DNA of 38,854 nucleotides. Origin: a virus. A model generated the notes under the pieces. It saw nothing but the letters and a program-made list of their open reading frames with translations, was not told where the DNA came from and searched no databases. The stretch covers positions 1 to 38,854 of the IMG/VR virus record IMGVR_UViG_3300010885_024459, one strand, 5' to 3'. The position numbers and the translations under genes are program-made. Each line of letters begins with the position of its first letter. Position 1 is the first letter of the stretch. Shown one piece after another: positions 1 to 7,528 of the stretch.

Positions 1-89
1 ATGGTAGGTACTCTTCGTCCGTGTTTCACACCGCAATCGAAACAGATCCACTGAAGGTGCGGCGTTTTGTCTTCACTGATTTTAGTCAT
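1..89 (-). CDS. Small zinc-finger protein, N-terminal part only
   Basis: The gene starts at 89 on the minus strand and runs off the left edge, so only 29 codons are seen. The visible peptide contains a CxxCG knuckle (residues 16-20) followed by a basic KHGRR stretch, as in small zinc-ribbon proteins that phages often encode near their early genes. No strong ribosome binding site is visible. It lies downstream of the tRNA-like element and is co-oriented with the leftward early operon. The second zinc knuckle would be outside the window, so metal binding is inferred. The function is unknown. Confidence 0.55.
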   Translation of the reverse strand, partial: MTKISEDKTPHLQWICFDCGVKHGRRVPT

Positions 90-111
90 TCACGATACTC
101 TCTTAAAAAAA

Positions 112-213
112 GATCAGGGTGGGAATTGAACCCACTAGCATTCACCCGCAGCCGATAAGGATGTGCTGTCCTCAGATGGCCTTGGGGCGTGTCGCCGTCC
201 ACGCTGCCTGATC
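112..213 (-). tRNA. tRNA-like RNA with no recognisable anticodon arm
   Basis: On the minus strand, GATCAGG (213-207) pairs exactly with CCTGATC (118-112) to make a 7-bp acceptor stem. A textbook T arm, stem GTGGG with loop TTCAATT and stem CCCAC, precedes the 3' acceptor strand. A D-like arm (GCGTG with CACGC) follows the 5' strand. The middle is too long (about 102 nt in total), and its arm folds around the loop CAGCACA, which lacks U33. No CCA is encoded. It is therefore a tRNA-like element or a degenerate class II tRNA. No amino-acid identity can be given. Confidence 0.45.
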
Positions 214-218
214 GTGAG

Positions 219-249
219 CCCGCAGAGTGTCATAAACGTTATTTGCGGG
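219..249. terminator. Hairpin after metallophosphoesterase gene
   Basis: CCCGCA at 219-224 pairs with TGCGGG at 244-249 around a 19-nt loop. It lies between the stop of the metallophosphoesterase gene and the tRNA-like element. There is no U tract on either strand, so it may be a processing or stability hairpin rather than a terminator. Confidence 0.35.
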
Positions 250-272
250 TGCTGTGCGTTGTTCTGTCATGT

Positions 273-1286
273 TTAGGATCTTCGCACTTGACCATCGCTA
301 TTAATTCGTAAATTGAGCACGTCAAACGCACCATCTTCACTTACATCTACAATTGCGAAACCATAATTCCAGCGATTGATACGAGCGTACTCCGGCGTCA
401 GGTCACATAAACAACCTGTGGACCATACAAATGTTTCTTCATGCCAAAGGTTTGTGTCAGCGTGTCCGCTCGTTTGATGACTATGGCCAACGAGCACGCT
501 GTGATGTGTACGCAGAAATGCACCACGTGCAGGATTTACGGGATTTGAAATGCCAGACCTTCCCAGCTCGTGACCGTGGAACACTGGCAACTTTCCAACC
601 ATCACCGGCCTTTTGTCGCCGACCATTTCAAAACCGTATTTATCGTACTCCAGCCAGTTTTCGAGCCTCATTCGTTCCATGTCGCAAATTTCGGGAGCAC
701 GATTCCATAACCAGTGATCCCATCTTTCGCAATGGTTTCCTTTTTTTCTAACCTTACGTGCCTTCGGAAACTGATTAGCAATCCATTCTGTGTACGCAAT
801 CTGTGCTTTGAGTTCGGCCTGCAGGTCGCGTTTTTTTGGATTCGTTTCCCATCGGCTGATTGTGTAAAAATCTGCACTGTCACCATTTAGTAATACACCG
901 TCTGGCTTCATCTTCTTTGCGTACGCTACTGCCGCTGTTAAAGCAACCTCACTGTGGTACGGCACGTGTTCATCACTAAAAATAGCGATTCGTTTTCCAG
1001 TCATTTCGAAGGGCAGCCACGCTTCTGCCAGTGACGGAGGCATAGATGGTGCTGTTCCTGATACTCCCAACTTACTCGGACATTCCGCATACTTTTGTTT
1101 TGCTTTACCGGAAGCACCTTTAACGTGTCTTACAGTGGACCGTGCAGAGTCTATTGTAACACCAAACTCTGTAGCCAGACGTCGTGCAAGTGTCCTGTTC
1201 TGAGCTGTGGGCATCTTCTTAATCAGTTCAACTGCTGCGTCTCTCAGTGCTGATCGATTGCGTGCCGGTCGTTTACTGCTGGTCAT
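273..1286 (-). CDS. Calcineurin-like metallophosphoesterase with N-terminal helix-turn-helix
   Basis: The protein has 337 residues. Residues 1-60 are basic and look like a helix-turn-helix. The metallophosphoesterase domain starts near residue 98 and shows the ordered motifs of the family: D105-x-H107 (SDEH), GD at 135-136 (NGDSAD), GNHCER at 183-188, HGH at 237-239 and GHSH at 267-270. These residues bind two metal ions and hydrolyse phosphodiesters or phosphomonoesters. The gene is the last large member of the leftward operon and overlaps the stop of the upstream metallopeptidase gene by 4 nt (ATGA). Phage members of this family are usually linked to DNA or nucleotide metabolism; the substrate here cannot be told. 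Confidence 0.85.
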   Translation of the reverse strand: MTSSKRPARNRSALRDAAVELIKKMPTAQNRTLARRLATEFGVTIDSARSTVRHVKGASGKAKQKYAECPSKLGVSGTAPSMPPSLAEAWLPFEMTGKRIAIFSDEHVPYHSEVALTAAVAYAKKMKPDGVLLNGDSADFYTISRWETNPKKRDLQAELKAQIAYTEWIANQFPKARKVRKKGNHCERWDHWLWNRAPEICDMERMRLENWLEYDKYGFEMVGDKRPVMVGKLPVFHGHELGRSGISNPVNPARGAFLRTHHSVLVGHSHQTSGHADTNLWHEETFVWSTGCLCDLTPEYARINRWNYGFAIVDVSEDGAFDVLNLRINSDGQVRRS

Positions 1287-1564
1287 TCGGCATCCTTTGC
1301 CATTTCGAGTAAATCGGCTAACTCACTCGCGAATTGCGATATGAAGCCCTCATCTAAGTGCCATCCCGCAAGGTGCAGGCACTCATGAATTATTACCTCC
1401 GTGCGTTCTTTTCCGGTCAACCGGCTATCTACCAAAATCTGCCGTGGCTGTTCTGTTGGTGGATCACAAAGCCCACGAACACGCGATCCTTTGTTTTTGT
1501 ACCTCCCGAGTTTTTTAAACTGTAACTCAGCATCCTGACCGAGTAACTGAAATTGTATGACCAT
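1283..1564 (-). CDS. Small HExxH metallopeptidase-like protein
   Basis: The protein has 93 residues. HECLH at 60-64 is a zinc-metallopeptidase signature, and D71/E72 shortly after could supply the third ligand, as in minimal zincins of the SprT or ImmA type. The N-terminal half has beta character and ends with a segment resembling the strand before the active-site helix (RQILVDSRLTG). It lies between the helicase-loader-like gene and the metallophosphoesterase. The role is unknown; in phages such proteins have been tied to processing of repressors or of DNA-protein links, but nothing here decides this. Confidence 0.65.
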   Translation of the reverse strand: MVIQFQLLGQDAELQFKKLGRYKNKGSRVRGLCDPPTEQPRQILVDSRLTGKERTEVIIHECLHLAGWHLDEGFISQFASELADLLEMAKDAE

Positions 1565-1601
1565 CGCGAACGACCTCCGTGCTAGTCACTGAGTAAATCA
1601 A

Positions 1602-2051
1602 TCACACTTCAATTCCCCAAGCCTTTGCCAGCCCCGTGACATCACGAAATGCGATCTTTGTGGAATCCTGCGGCAGAGTTTTGTCAGCAACTCGTCGGAG
1701 ATATTCACACTTTGCTAAAAGCTTGCTAAGGTCAGGAAATGGATCGTCAGAAACCGCAAGTTCCACCAGTGCCCGGTTTACCAGTTTTGGGCGGTCTGAG
1801 TACAGCGAAAACGCTGCGACCCACGTTTCGGCAGCATGTGGGGTAAGCTGAACCGTATTTTTTGCAGAACATAATCGTTCAATTGCTGGTAAAAACTGCG
1901 CACCCGAGATGGCCGCTGGTAATGGTGCTGGCTTGTTCTTGCTGCTGTCGTTCTGCAGCTTCGCGGATCCAGTTAAATCCCGTTGCGTTGAGTTGCTCGC
2001 GTCGTTCTGCGGCAGTCTGCTGCGCTGGTCGCTGTGCGTTTGTTGTTCCAT
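1602..2051 (-). CDS. Putative helicase-loader or replication accessory protein
   Basis: The predicted protein has 149 residues. Its N-terminus is polar and low in complexity. Residues about 50-149 are helical, with a pattern (W..AFSLYSDRPKLVNRALVELAVSDDPFPDLSKL) reminiscent of phage replication accessory or helicase-loader proteins that follow the primosome gene. It begins inside the replication gene in another frame and overlaps it by 173 nt, which is long for this compact operon. An internal start that would shorten the overlap cannot be excluded. The assignment rests on position and general pattern, not on a catalytic motif. Confidence 0.5.
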   Translation of the reverse strand: MEQQTHSDQRSRLPQNDASNSTQRDLTGSAKLQNDSSKNKPAPLPAAISGAQFLPAIERLCSAKNTVQLTPHAAETWVAAFSLYSDRPKLVNRALVELAVSDDPFPDLSKLLAKCEYLRRVADKTLPQDSTKIAFRDVTGLAKAWGIEV

Positions 2052-2895
2052 CGTAATTTCCTTCCATGATTTTTGAGACGCTGTCTGGTTTCAGAAACCA
2101 GTCGAAAGAAATTTTCCACCCGCCGGAGTCACCACGCAAAAACGGCGACTGCGATCCACGATCTAGGGCCGCTTGCCAGTTCTCACGCCACCAAACATCT
2201 TTCCATCTCTGGTTAGCAGCCTTCTGGCGTTTGTCAGAGCCTCGCAAAACGCCTCCGAAGGCGCAAGTGAACTGTTGCATTAAAAACCCAAGCGGTGCCT
2301 TCTGTGGCGATTCTGTGGCTTCGGGGATGTTTGCGATAACTGCGCACGCACCGGACGCGGAAGCGTCCGTCGTATTGTGTGTATCAGGGATAGGGATAGG
2401 GTTAGGGTTAGGGATAGGGTTAGAAGGTTTTCCGCTTTCCGTTTCGTATTCATTCCGGGATCCGTCACCTAATCGTTCCGGGATTCGTTCCTTATTCATT
2501 CCGCTATTCATTCCGCCGGCGGAATGAATAGCGGAATGATTCTCTTCAATTACCGTATCTGACAGCCCTTCGAAGTCCGGCGGAATCGTCACCCAATACC
2601 TACCGACTTCCCGATTTCCCGAGCGTTCGTAAACCAGCCAACCGGCGGATTCGGCTTTGCTCCGGGCATCGTTCAACTGTTTAGGGGATTTGAACCCCAT
2701 TACACTCATCAGTTGCTCATTCCAGAATCGAACTGGTCCTGTGTATCGTGCTGCGTCCTCGGTGTGAACGATGTAGCACAGAAACAAACAAGCGTTTGTG
2801 CCGATGTCCTGAGCCGCGCAAGACTTCTGCAGCAATCTCACAAACCGATGAGAGAAAAACACATCGCGTTTTGGGTAGGTAGTGTCGCCAGCCAT
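1879..2895 (-). CDS. Phage replication initiation (primosome-like) protein carrying the likely origin
   Basis: The protein has 338 residues. Residues 10-105 form a winged-helix-like DNA-binding domain. Residues about 115-195 are a low-complexity linker with a Pro-Asn/Pro-Ile repeat at 160-170. The C-terminal part contains PFLRGDSGGWKISFDWFLKP (251-270) and KIMEGNYD, a hallmark of phage replication and primosome proteins. By analogy with lambda O the linker DNA may be the origin: it carries seven 11-bp iteron-like repeats, a 44-bp perfect palindrome and a telomere-like hexamer run (entered separately). The protein would bind these and load the replicative helicase. The role in initiation is inferred from motif and context. 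Confidence 0.75.
   Translation of the reverse strand: MAGDTTYPKRDVFFSHRFVRLLQKSCAAQDIGTNACLFLCYIVHTEDAARYTGPVRFWNEQLMSVMGFKSPKQLNDARSKAESAGWLVYERSGNREVGRYWVTIPPDFEGLSDTVIEENHSAIHSAGGMNSGMNKERIPERLGDGSRNEYETESGKPSNPIPNPNPIPIPDTHNTTDASASGACAVIANIPEATESPQKAPLGFLMQQFTCAFGGVLRGSDKRQKAANQRWKDVWWRENWQAALDRGSQSPFLRGDSGGWKISFDWFLKPDSVSKIMEGNYDGTTNAQRPAQQTAAERREQLNATGFNWIREAAERQQQEQASTITSGHLGCAVFTSN
2352..2369. repeat. 7-bp hairpin with GGAA loop beside the origin-like region
   Basis: CGGACGC (352-358 of the third kilobase, i.e. 2352-2358) pairs with GCGTCCG at 2363-2369 around a GGAA tetraloop. It lies inside the replication gene, 17 bp left of the hexamer run. It could extrude as part of the origin or be chance. 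Confidence 0.35.
2387..2422. repeat. Six tandem GGGWTA hexamers, telomere-like
   Basis: Six perfect hexamers run without a break: GGGATA, GGGATA, GGGTTA, GGGTTA, GGGATA, GGGTTA. They encode on the minus strand the Pro-Asn/Pro-Ile repeat of the replication protein. The plus strand has six GGG runs spaced by 3 nt, which fits an intramolecular G-quadruplex. It lies next to the iteron cluster. Confidence 0.8.
2448..2541. other. Candidate replication origin: iterons and 44-bp palindrome
   Basis: Seven 11-bp units matching ATTCRTTCCGS or its complement are seen. Five are direct, at 2448, 2471, 2483, 2494 and 2506. Two are inverted, at 2519 and 2531. The units from 2471 on are 11-13 bp apart, close to one helical turn. 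Units 4-7 form a perfect 44-bp palindrome at 2496-2539 centred on CCGCC/GGCGG. The cluster lies in the linker-coding part of the replication gene, as the lambda origin lies in gene O. Origin function is inferred from this architecture. Confidence 0.6.
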
Positions 2896-2921
2896 CGAAA
2901 CATCCGTGTTACGTGAAAACC

Positions 2922-3227
2922 CTACGGCTTAAAAAATCCCGCCTCAAAGTGAGTCGGACGCACTGACACAATGTGATTCAGCCGAATGCCCTGTGCCCTC
3001 AATTCAGTTCGGACTCTGCTCTGTGCGTCTTCCTGCGTGATCACGTTTAGTAACGCCACAGGCAGACGCACGTGAGCCGTCTCAATCACACCGACAACTT
3101 CACAGTTTCGGTGAAAAATGCGTGTTATAGCATTCCAGAAATATGCTCTGGGCGAATCCTCACGAGGGACTGATACGACCACCTCGCATTCAATCCACTC
3201 ATCCTCGTCGCAAAAATCATTGCTCAC
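2922..3227 (-). CDS. Unknown 101-aa early protein
   Basis: I do not recognise this protein. It has an acidic N-terminus (residues 1-14), then mixed alpha/beta sequence with a hydrophobic segment RLPVALLNVIT near residue 55. It overlaps the preceding nuclease gene by 11 nt and precedes the replication gene, so it belongs to the same leftward operon. A replication or recombination accessory role is possible from position only. Confidence 0.6.
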   Translation of the reverse strand: MSNDFCDEDEWIECEVVVSVPREDSPRAYFWNAITRIFHRNCEVVGVIETAHVRLPVALLNVITQEDAQSRVRTELRAQGIRLNHIVSVRPTHFEAGFFKP

Positions 3228-3540
3228 AAATCAACTCCTTTAGGTCTGGTACAAACGCTCCGTCCTGCATTTGCGTCGGCGTGTATCGCAGAACGCGCCA
3301 GCCGAGCACTACAGCCCGGTTGTATTTCTCCATGTCTCCAATAAAGCCAGCTCCGCGAGTGTGGCGGCCTTGCGTGTATGCTCCACCCTCAACCTCGATG
3401 GCGATTTGCAGCGATACAGAGGCAAAGTCAAATCTCCATTTTCGAACGTTGTCGAACTTGTGTTCTGCTTTCCAGCCGTCCGGAACGGGGTGAAATGCGT
3501 TTAGGATCTGGACACCGTGTAGTGCAAAGGATTTGATCAT
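3217..3540 (-). CDS. PD-(D/E)XK-type endonuclease (VRR-NUC or resolvase-like)
   Basis: The protein has 107 residues. WRFDFA (35-40) supplies the acidic D38, and the strand IAIEVEGG (47-53) supplies E49 and E51 in the pattern D-x(n)-E-x-E/K of small PD-(D/E)XK nucleases. It is followed by GRHTRGAGFIGDMEKYN and GWRVLRY, which resemble the later helix and strand of VRR-NUC/DUF559-like and resolvase-like phage enzymes. It would cut branched or damaged DNA during replication or recombination. The lysine of the motif is not obvious, so the exact subfamily is open. It overlaps its neighbours by 4 and 11 nt. Confidence 0.65.
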   Translation of the reverse strand: MIKSFALHGVQILNAFHPVPDGWKAEHKFDNVRKWRFDFASVSLQIAIEVEGGAYTQGRHTRGAGFIGDMEKYNRAVVLGWRVLRYTPTQMQDGAFVPDLKELICEQ

Positions 3541-3743
3541 CCGTCTGTTTTCCTGTCCTTACTGACCACAAAAACAAGGTCTTCGGCGTCCACTAACCGT
3601 AAAGCTTTCCATTGCTCCACTCCATGTACTCGAATCACATAGCACACTCGGTGTTCATTAGATGCTCTAATGATCTTTTGAAGTCGCACAACGTCGCACG
3701 TGCGGCCATTCCACGTCGCAAGTGAACCAGAGCGGTCATTCAT
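3537..3743 (-). CDS. Unknown 68-aa early protein
   Basis: I do not recognise this protein. It is small, mixed beta in character (YVIRVHGVEQWKALRLVDAEDLVFVVS), and sits between the IbrA-like gene and the nuclease gene with 4-8-nt overlaps at both ends. The tight coupling argues that it is expressed. No catalytic motif or membrane segment is visible. Confidence 0.55.
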   Translation of the reverse strand: MNDRSGSLATWNGRTCDVVRLQKIIRASNEHRVCYVIRVHGVEQWKALRLVDAEDLVFVVSKDRKTDG

Positions 3744-4953
3744 GTGACAAACCTTTTTCTAGTTTGCGTTTTGCTCGCAATTCCTTAAACGTCTGGTATG
3801 CGTCTGAAAGTGGCTGCGACTGCCCTAGTCCTTTGCACCAGTAATCGTTGCGCAAAAGAACCTTACACATTCGTCTCCATGATGGTGCCCAGCATTTAAC
3901 CTCAAGCTCATGCGGGGCTTCATCGGGAATAATCGTGTATCCTCGATGATGCCATCCAGCGATAAACTTCTGAAAGCGAGCCACGTAATGTGCGCGAGTT
4001 TTTGCAGGCATGGTCCGCAAAAGCAGATTGCAGAATGATTTCCATGTGTGCCCGTCTGGTTTACAGATCTTGTTGTACCCAGTCATATTGCCAGTCTCTT
4101 GAATGTACAACGCACCGCTGTTAACACCGTTAACACGGACGACCAGTTTGTACCATGTCTGTGGTTCAAGAATGTGATAAAGCCACAACCCTTTACGCTG
4201 ATCATCGCCATAGGGCTGGCATAACCGTTGCTGGCTAAGAGGTACGCCAGCCTTTGTCATTTGGTCGTAAATGCGATTGTGATGCTTGTCTGGGTTCTTT
4301 CCGTGGTACACCCAAATATCTTCAACACGCCAGTCGTATATCGGGTAGATGTTGTAGAGGCAGCGAGCAACTTTAGTTGTCCACTTGTGGCCATTGGCCA
4401 TTAAGCCATCTTTCCGTGAAACGATAGCTCGGTATCGATGCAACGACTCGTCGGAGCGAATTCCGATGAACGCACCAGTTTTTTTTCCTTGTGCGTACCA
4501 CTCACCAAAAATGACCATAAATTCTTCGAATTCCATCTTCGGGACATAGAAATCGTACTGGCTCAGATCTGCAGCCAATGCAGGTTTTTCACGAACCCAG
4601 ATGTCCTTCTTGTCTTCATCCCAGCAAATCCATCGTGGCTGGTAGTTTGAAACGGCGTTCCTCAGCAACATTTCAGCGCACACCCAGTGAAGTTCAATGT
4701 GTTCTGCGTACTGAGTTACCATTTCCTCGATATGTTTTATCGTATCGGAATACTGAGCTTCGAGGTCGATTACCAAAACGCCGACTTTGCGATTCCGAAG
4801 TTTCGCTTCATCCATTACTAGATGAAACATAACTGAACTGTCCTTGCCACCGGAAAATGAAATGTACAACCGTTCGAACATGTCGAAAGACTTCGCTATT
4901 CGCTCACGGGCCTCGTCTAACACTGATGTAAGTAGTTGTACCTTCTTTGTCAT
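3736..4953 (-). CDS. PAPS-reductase-family protein, IbrA-like
   Basis: The protein has 405 residues. SGGKDS at 34-39 is the PP-loop that binds ATP or a sulfonucleotide in the PAPS reductase, DndC and IbrA superfamily. It is followed by a Rossmann-like half (KVGVLVIDLEAQYS) and a long C-terminal part rich in Trp and Tyr. The start at 4953 is chosen over an upstream in-frame ATG because it overlaps the IbrB-like stop as TGATG and is preceded by GGAG at good spacing. IbrA and IbrB-like pairs are known from phages and islands. The reaction is not settled; sulfur transfer or nucleotide modification is possible. Confidence 0.75.
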   Translation of the reverse strand: MTKKVQLLTSVLDEARERIAKSFDMFERLYISFSGGKDSSVMFHLVMDEAKLRNRKVGVLVIDLEAQYSDTIKHIEEMVTQYAEHIELHWVCAEMLLRNAVSNYQPRWICWDEDKKDIWVREKPALAADLSQYDFYVPKMEFEEFMVIFGEWYAQGKKTGAFIGIRSDESLHRYRAIVSRKDGLMANGHKWTTKVARCLYNIYPIYDWRVEDIWVYHGKNPDKHHNRIYDQMTKAGVPLSQQRLCQPYGDDQRKGLWLYHILEPQTWYKLVVRVNGVNSGALYIQETGNMTGYNKICKPDGHTWKSFCNLLLRTMPAKTRAHYVARFQKFIAGWHHRGYTIIPDEAPHELEVKCWAPSWRRMCKVLLRNDYWCKGLGQSQPLSDAYQTFKELRAKRKLEKGLSHE

Positions 4954-6110
4954 CAGTAAATCTCCACCTGTCTGCCATAGGATAGGGCAGAGTGCATATC
5001 GAGCGTTTCCATTCCGCGAGCTTGCAGCCAACTGTTTAACGCTTCTAACGCAGTCTCATTGGCAGCTTCCTGCTGTCCGATCGTGAGTAAGTTAAAACCA
5101 GAGCAAAACTGACTGGGAATGCCACGAGCAACGCACATCGCAGCCTGACCTAGCCATGCAATGCGGTTCATGGCTACGTTTGTAAGATAGTGTTCGCAGG
5201 AGTGCGGCCATTGCTCAAAGACCTTTACCAGTGCGTCAGCAAATTGCCGGGTGTCCGACAGGAAAGCCGCATATTCATGCTGGCACTGTTCCTTAGTCTT
5301 CCCGTGAACCGTCGAGGAATAAAAACCAGCTTTGACGCACTCCCATTTGTCGTGTGTGTGGAACACCCTGTTGGGGTCAGAGGTATTGGCTGTTCTGACG
5401 GCTGCTCGCATTTCATCTGTCACCTCGTCAGTTAGTTCAATGAAGTCATCCGTTGGAGAACTGTCAGACGCTTCCCACGCTCGCGAGAAATCATGGTCTG
5501 TAAACAGGTGTTCCAGTCCAGTGATTTGGCAAAGACGCAAGATTTCGTCCTCATCCATTCCGAGTTCTTTGGCGATCCGCTTGTTTGTCCAATTGCGATT
5601 CTTTAGTTCGAGCACAATTTCCGACATAGCATCTACCTGATGCTTTCCGCGTGCCCTGTTGTGGCGAATCGTTGACGCAATGCGATCATTCTTGCCCTGC
5701 TGTTCTTTGCGAATTTCTACGACTGGCAAATAGCCTTGAATACGCTGAGCGACGAGTTGTGATTCCTTACCAACGCGCGACCTATGAAATCCGTCAACTA
5801 CTTCGTGCGCGTCGTCTTTGGCCCACGTGACGATTGGTTGTGTGTAACCGTCATTTACAATAGATACTTCCAGCAATTCCATTTCCGGCGGTGCAACCTT
5901 ATTAGGGTTGTATTCGTTTGCAGTTACGTTCGCGGCTGGAATCCACACGACACAATCAACTGGCTCATTTGCAAACGGTGATATCGCGTGCAGTTTGCGT
6001 TTCACGTTATTGATTGCCGCCACCTTCTGAGGCATGTCCATCATCTCTATTTCATTAAGCAGCATGTTTACCGTGTCAGAAATGCTGCATGTGCATGTTT
6101 CTATACTCAT
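4953..6110 (-). CDS. ParB/sulfiredoxin-fold protein, IbrB-like
   Basis: The protein has 385 residues. Residues about 58-155 form a ParB N-terminal-like domain with EVVDGFHRSR (103-112), matching the GxxR-type ATP- or CTP-binding motif of the ParB/sulfiredoxin fold. A helix-turn-helix follows (about 165-195, NRNWTNKRIAKELGMDEDEILRL). It precedes the PAPS-reductase-family gene with a one-base TGATG overlap, the standard order of IbrB-IbrA pairs, so the two probably act together. DNA binding is likely. The C-terminal 190 residues are not recognised. Confidence 0.7.
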   Translation of the reverse strand: MSIETCTCSISDTVNMLLNEIEMMDMPQKVAAINNVKRKLHAISPFANEPVDCVVWIPAANVTANEYNPNKVAPPEMELLEVSIVNDGYTQPIVTWAKDDAHEVVDGFHRSRVGKESQLVAQRIQGYLPVVEIRKEQQGKNDRIASTIRHNRARGKHQVDAMSEIVLELKNRNWTNKRIAKELGMDEDEILRLCQITGLEHLFTDHDFSRAWEASDSSPTDDFIELTDEVTDEMRAAVRTANTSDPNRVFHTHDKWECVKAGFYSSTVHGKTKEQCQHEYAAFLSDTRQFADALVKVFEQWPHSCEHYLTNVAMNRIAWLGQAAMCVARGIPSQFCSGFNLLTIGQQEAANETALEALNSWLQARGMETLDMHSALSYGRQVEIY

Positions 6111-6322
6111 TCGTCCGAATCCTCATCGTTAATCTTGCAGCACCGAATCCACGGCAACGGCCGTCCTGACTCAAATACCTGACGAATCACCCGCAGAACG
6201 ATCAGCGGCTTACCTGACTCCTGAATAAACACAGTCGCACGAGGATTCGGGACAACCTCGCTATGCAGCTCAACCGTCAACCAATCGCCCGCAGCGTCCT
6301 TGTAACGGCATTCGAGAATCAT
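6107..6322 (-). CDS. Unknown 71-aa early protein
   Basis: I do not recognise this protein. It is predicted to be beta-rich (ILECRYKDAAGDWLTVELHSEVV, ATVFIQESGKPLIVLRVIRQVFESG), with an acidic tail. It has ATGA-type overlaps with both neighbours, the large unknown gene upstream and the IbrB-like gene downstream, which supports translation. Confidence 0.55.
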   Translation of the reverse strand: MILECRYKDAAGDWLTVELHSEVVPNPRATVFIQESGKPLIVLRVIRQVFESGRPLPWIRCCKINDEDSDE

Positions 6323-7296
6323 GCGACACCTGCCGCAAGCTCAGAGATTCGTGAATCCGCAAGCCGATTTAGTGACTGCAAATCCTGAGCGGAAATCGTG
6401 CCAGCCTTCACGCTGGCGGATGCCCGCGCCATAGACTTCGACACATCTGCCGCTGATTTGCTTTCAGCGACGGCATCCCAAGCAGTCCGAGCAGAATCAC
6501 TCTTGAGCAACTGACGTTCTTTTGCCCAAACGTTTTCAACGCTGGTCTGGTTCGTAATCATGACGGTTTCTGGCATCTCCAGCGTCGTCACTGGTGCGAC
6601 CGTCACGGAAGGCGAGTCGTCATCATCTGGGTCCTGTTCTTCTGGTTCGCCTGAAACCACAGACCACAGTGCAGCTAGCAACCTGCGGCGTGCCTTAGCT
6701 TCCGGCCCATCGCTGCCATCAGTTTCGTAGCACGGTATGATGATTGGCAGATCGCCTTTACGCTCCACTAGAATTTTGCGGCCATCCAAAAAGCAAAACG
6801 CCTCACCATCAAAAACCATTTCCCACTTATCCGGGTTATTTGGTTTTTTTCGCACTCCGCGTGAAACGCAAGGTGCTTGAATGTTTATGCAACCTGTGCC
6901 AGCCAGTTTGTAACGGTGTCCAGTTTCTTTCACCATTACGCCTACGGAACCACCCTTGCCGCTAAAAATAGAAAAATGCTGCCCGTTTTCATCACTCAAT
7001 AAATACCTCTTGCCGAGAGCAATTTCACATCCCTGTAAAATCTGTTGATCTGACAATTTATATTTTTCAGAGTTAGCAACCTCAAAAGATGTATTTGCCC
7101 CGGAAATCACAATCGGAGCAATCTCCGGGCGATGCAATACCTCACGCAATGTTTTCAGTGCCTGCATGCGAAACAAGCTGGACACTACCTGCCCATGCGT
7201 TTTTTCAAGTTCAGACGCTTTGACAAGTGTAGTCATTGCCGTTTGTAACAAAACACCGGCCTGAATAGCCTGTTCATCAGTTATCAATGTGCCCAT
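6319..7296 (-). CDS. Unknown 325-aa early protein, possible recombination accessory
   Basis: I do not recognise this family with certainty. The N-terminal third is helical. Residues about 75-210 are mixed beta with motifs such as GKRYLLSDENGQHFSIFSGKGG and YKLAGTGCINI. An RRRLLAALWSVVSGE helix follows, then an acidic linker with DPDDDDSP, then a helical tail. Position next to nuclease and replication genes could suit a single-strand annealing or recombination protein, but I see no clear RecT, Erf or Red-beta signature. It overlaps both neighbours (20 and 4 nt). Confidence 0.6.
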   Translation of the reverse strand: MGTLITDEQAIQAGVLLQTAMTTLVKASELEKTHGQVVSSLFRMQALKTLREVLHRPEIAPIVISGANTSFEVANSEKYKLSDQQILQGCEIALGKRYLLSDENGQHFSIFSGKGGSVGVMVKETGHRYKLAGTGCINIQAPCVSRGVRKKPNNPDKWEMVFDGEAFCFLDGRKILVERKGDLPIIIPCYETDGSDGPEAKARRRLLAALWSVVSGEPEEQDPDDDDSPSVTVAPVTTLEMPETVMITNQTSVENVWAKERQLLKSDSARTAWDAVAESKSAADVSKSMARASASVKAGTISAQDLQSLNRLADSRISELAAGVA

Positions 7297-7528
7297 AAGT
7301 CAACTCCTTTATAAATGCAGCAAACGAGGATCGCGGAACCTCTGTCTCTGCAATCTCTTGCCAGTATTGAAACTCTCTCAACCATTCCCGCGCCCGCACT
7401 GCCGCAGGGTTTGGTGTCGTCAGCACCGGCCCGAAAGTTTCCCAACGCATCGGTAGGCGTCTCGGCCCATGCGTCGGGTGCACGTAGTACGTTCTCGACT
7501 TCTGAGCACCAGCGGGAACACCATCCAT
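7277..7528 (-). CDS. Unknown 83-aa early protein
   Basis: I do not recognise this protein. The ATG at 7528 is preferred to an upstream GTG at 7561 because AGGTGA lies five bases before it. The C-terminal half is helical (REWLREFQYWQEIAE...FAAFIKELTYG). It overlaps the downstream large unknown gene by 20 nt and follows csrA. Confidence 0.5.
   Translation of the reverse strand: MDGVPAGAQKSRTYYVHPTHGPRRLPMRWETFGPVLTTPNPAAVRAREWLREFQYWQEIAETEVPRSSFAAFIKELTYGHIDN

Noticed and set aside
112-213. Standard leucine or serine tRNA
   Set aside because: The length and lack of an anticodon loop with U33 do not fit, so only a tRNA-like call is made.
431-751. Plus-strand open frame inside the metallophosphoesterase
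   Set aside because: It lies opposite a gene with all family motifs and has no start signal.
6319-7296. RecT or Erf annealing protein
   Set aside because: Position fits but I see no clear motif of either family, so it stays unknown.
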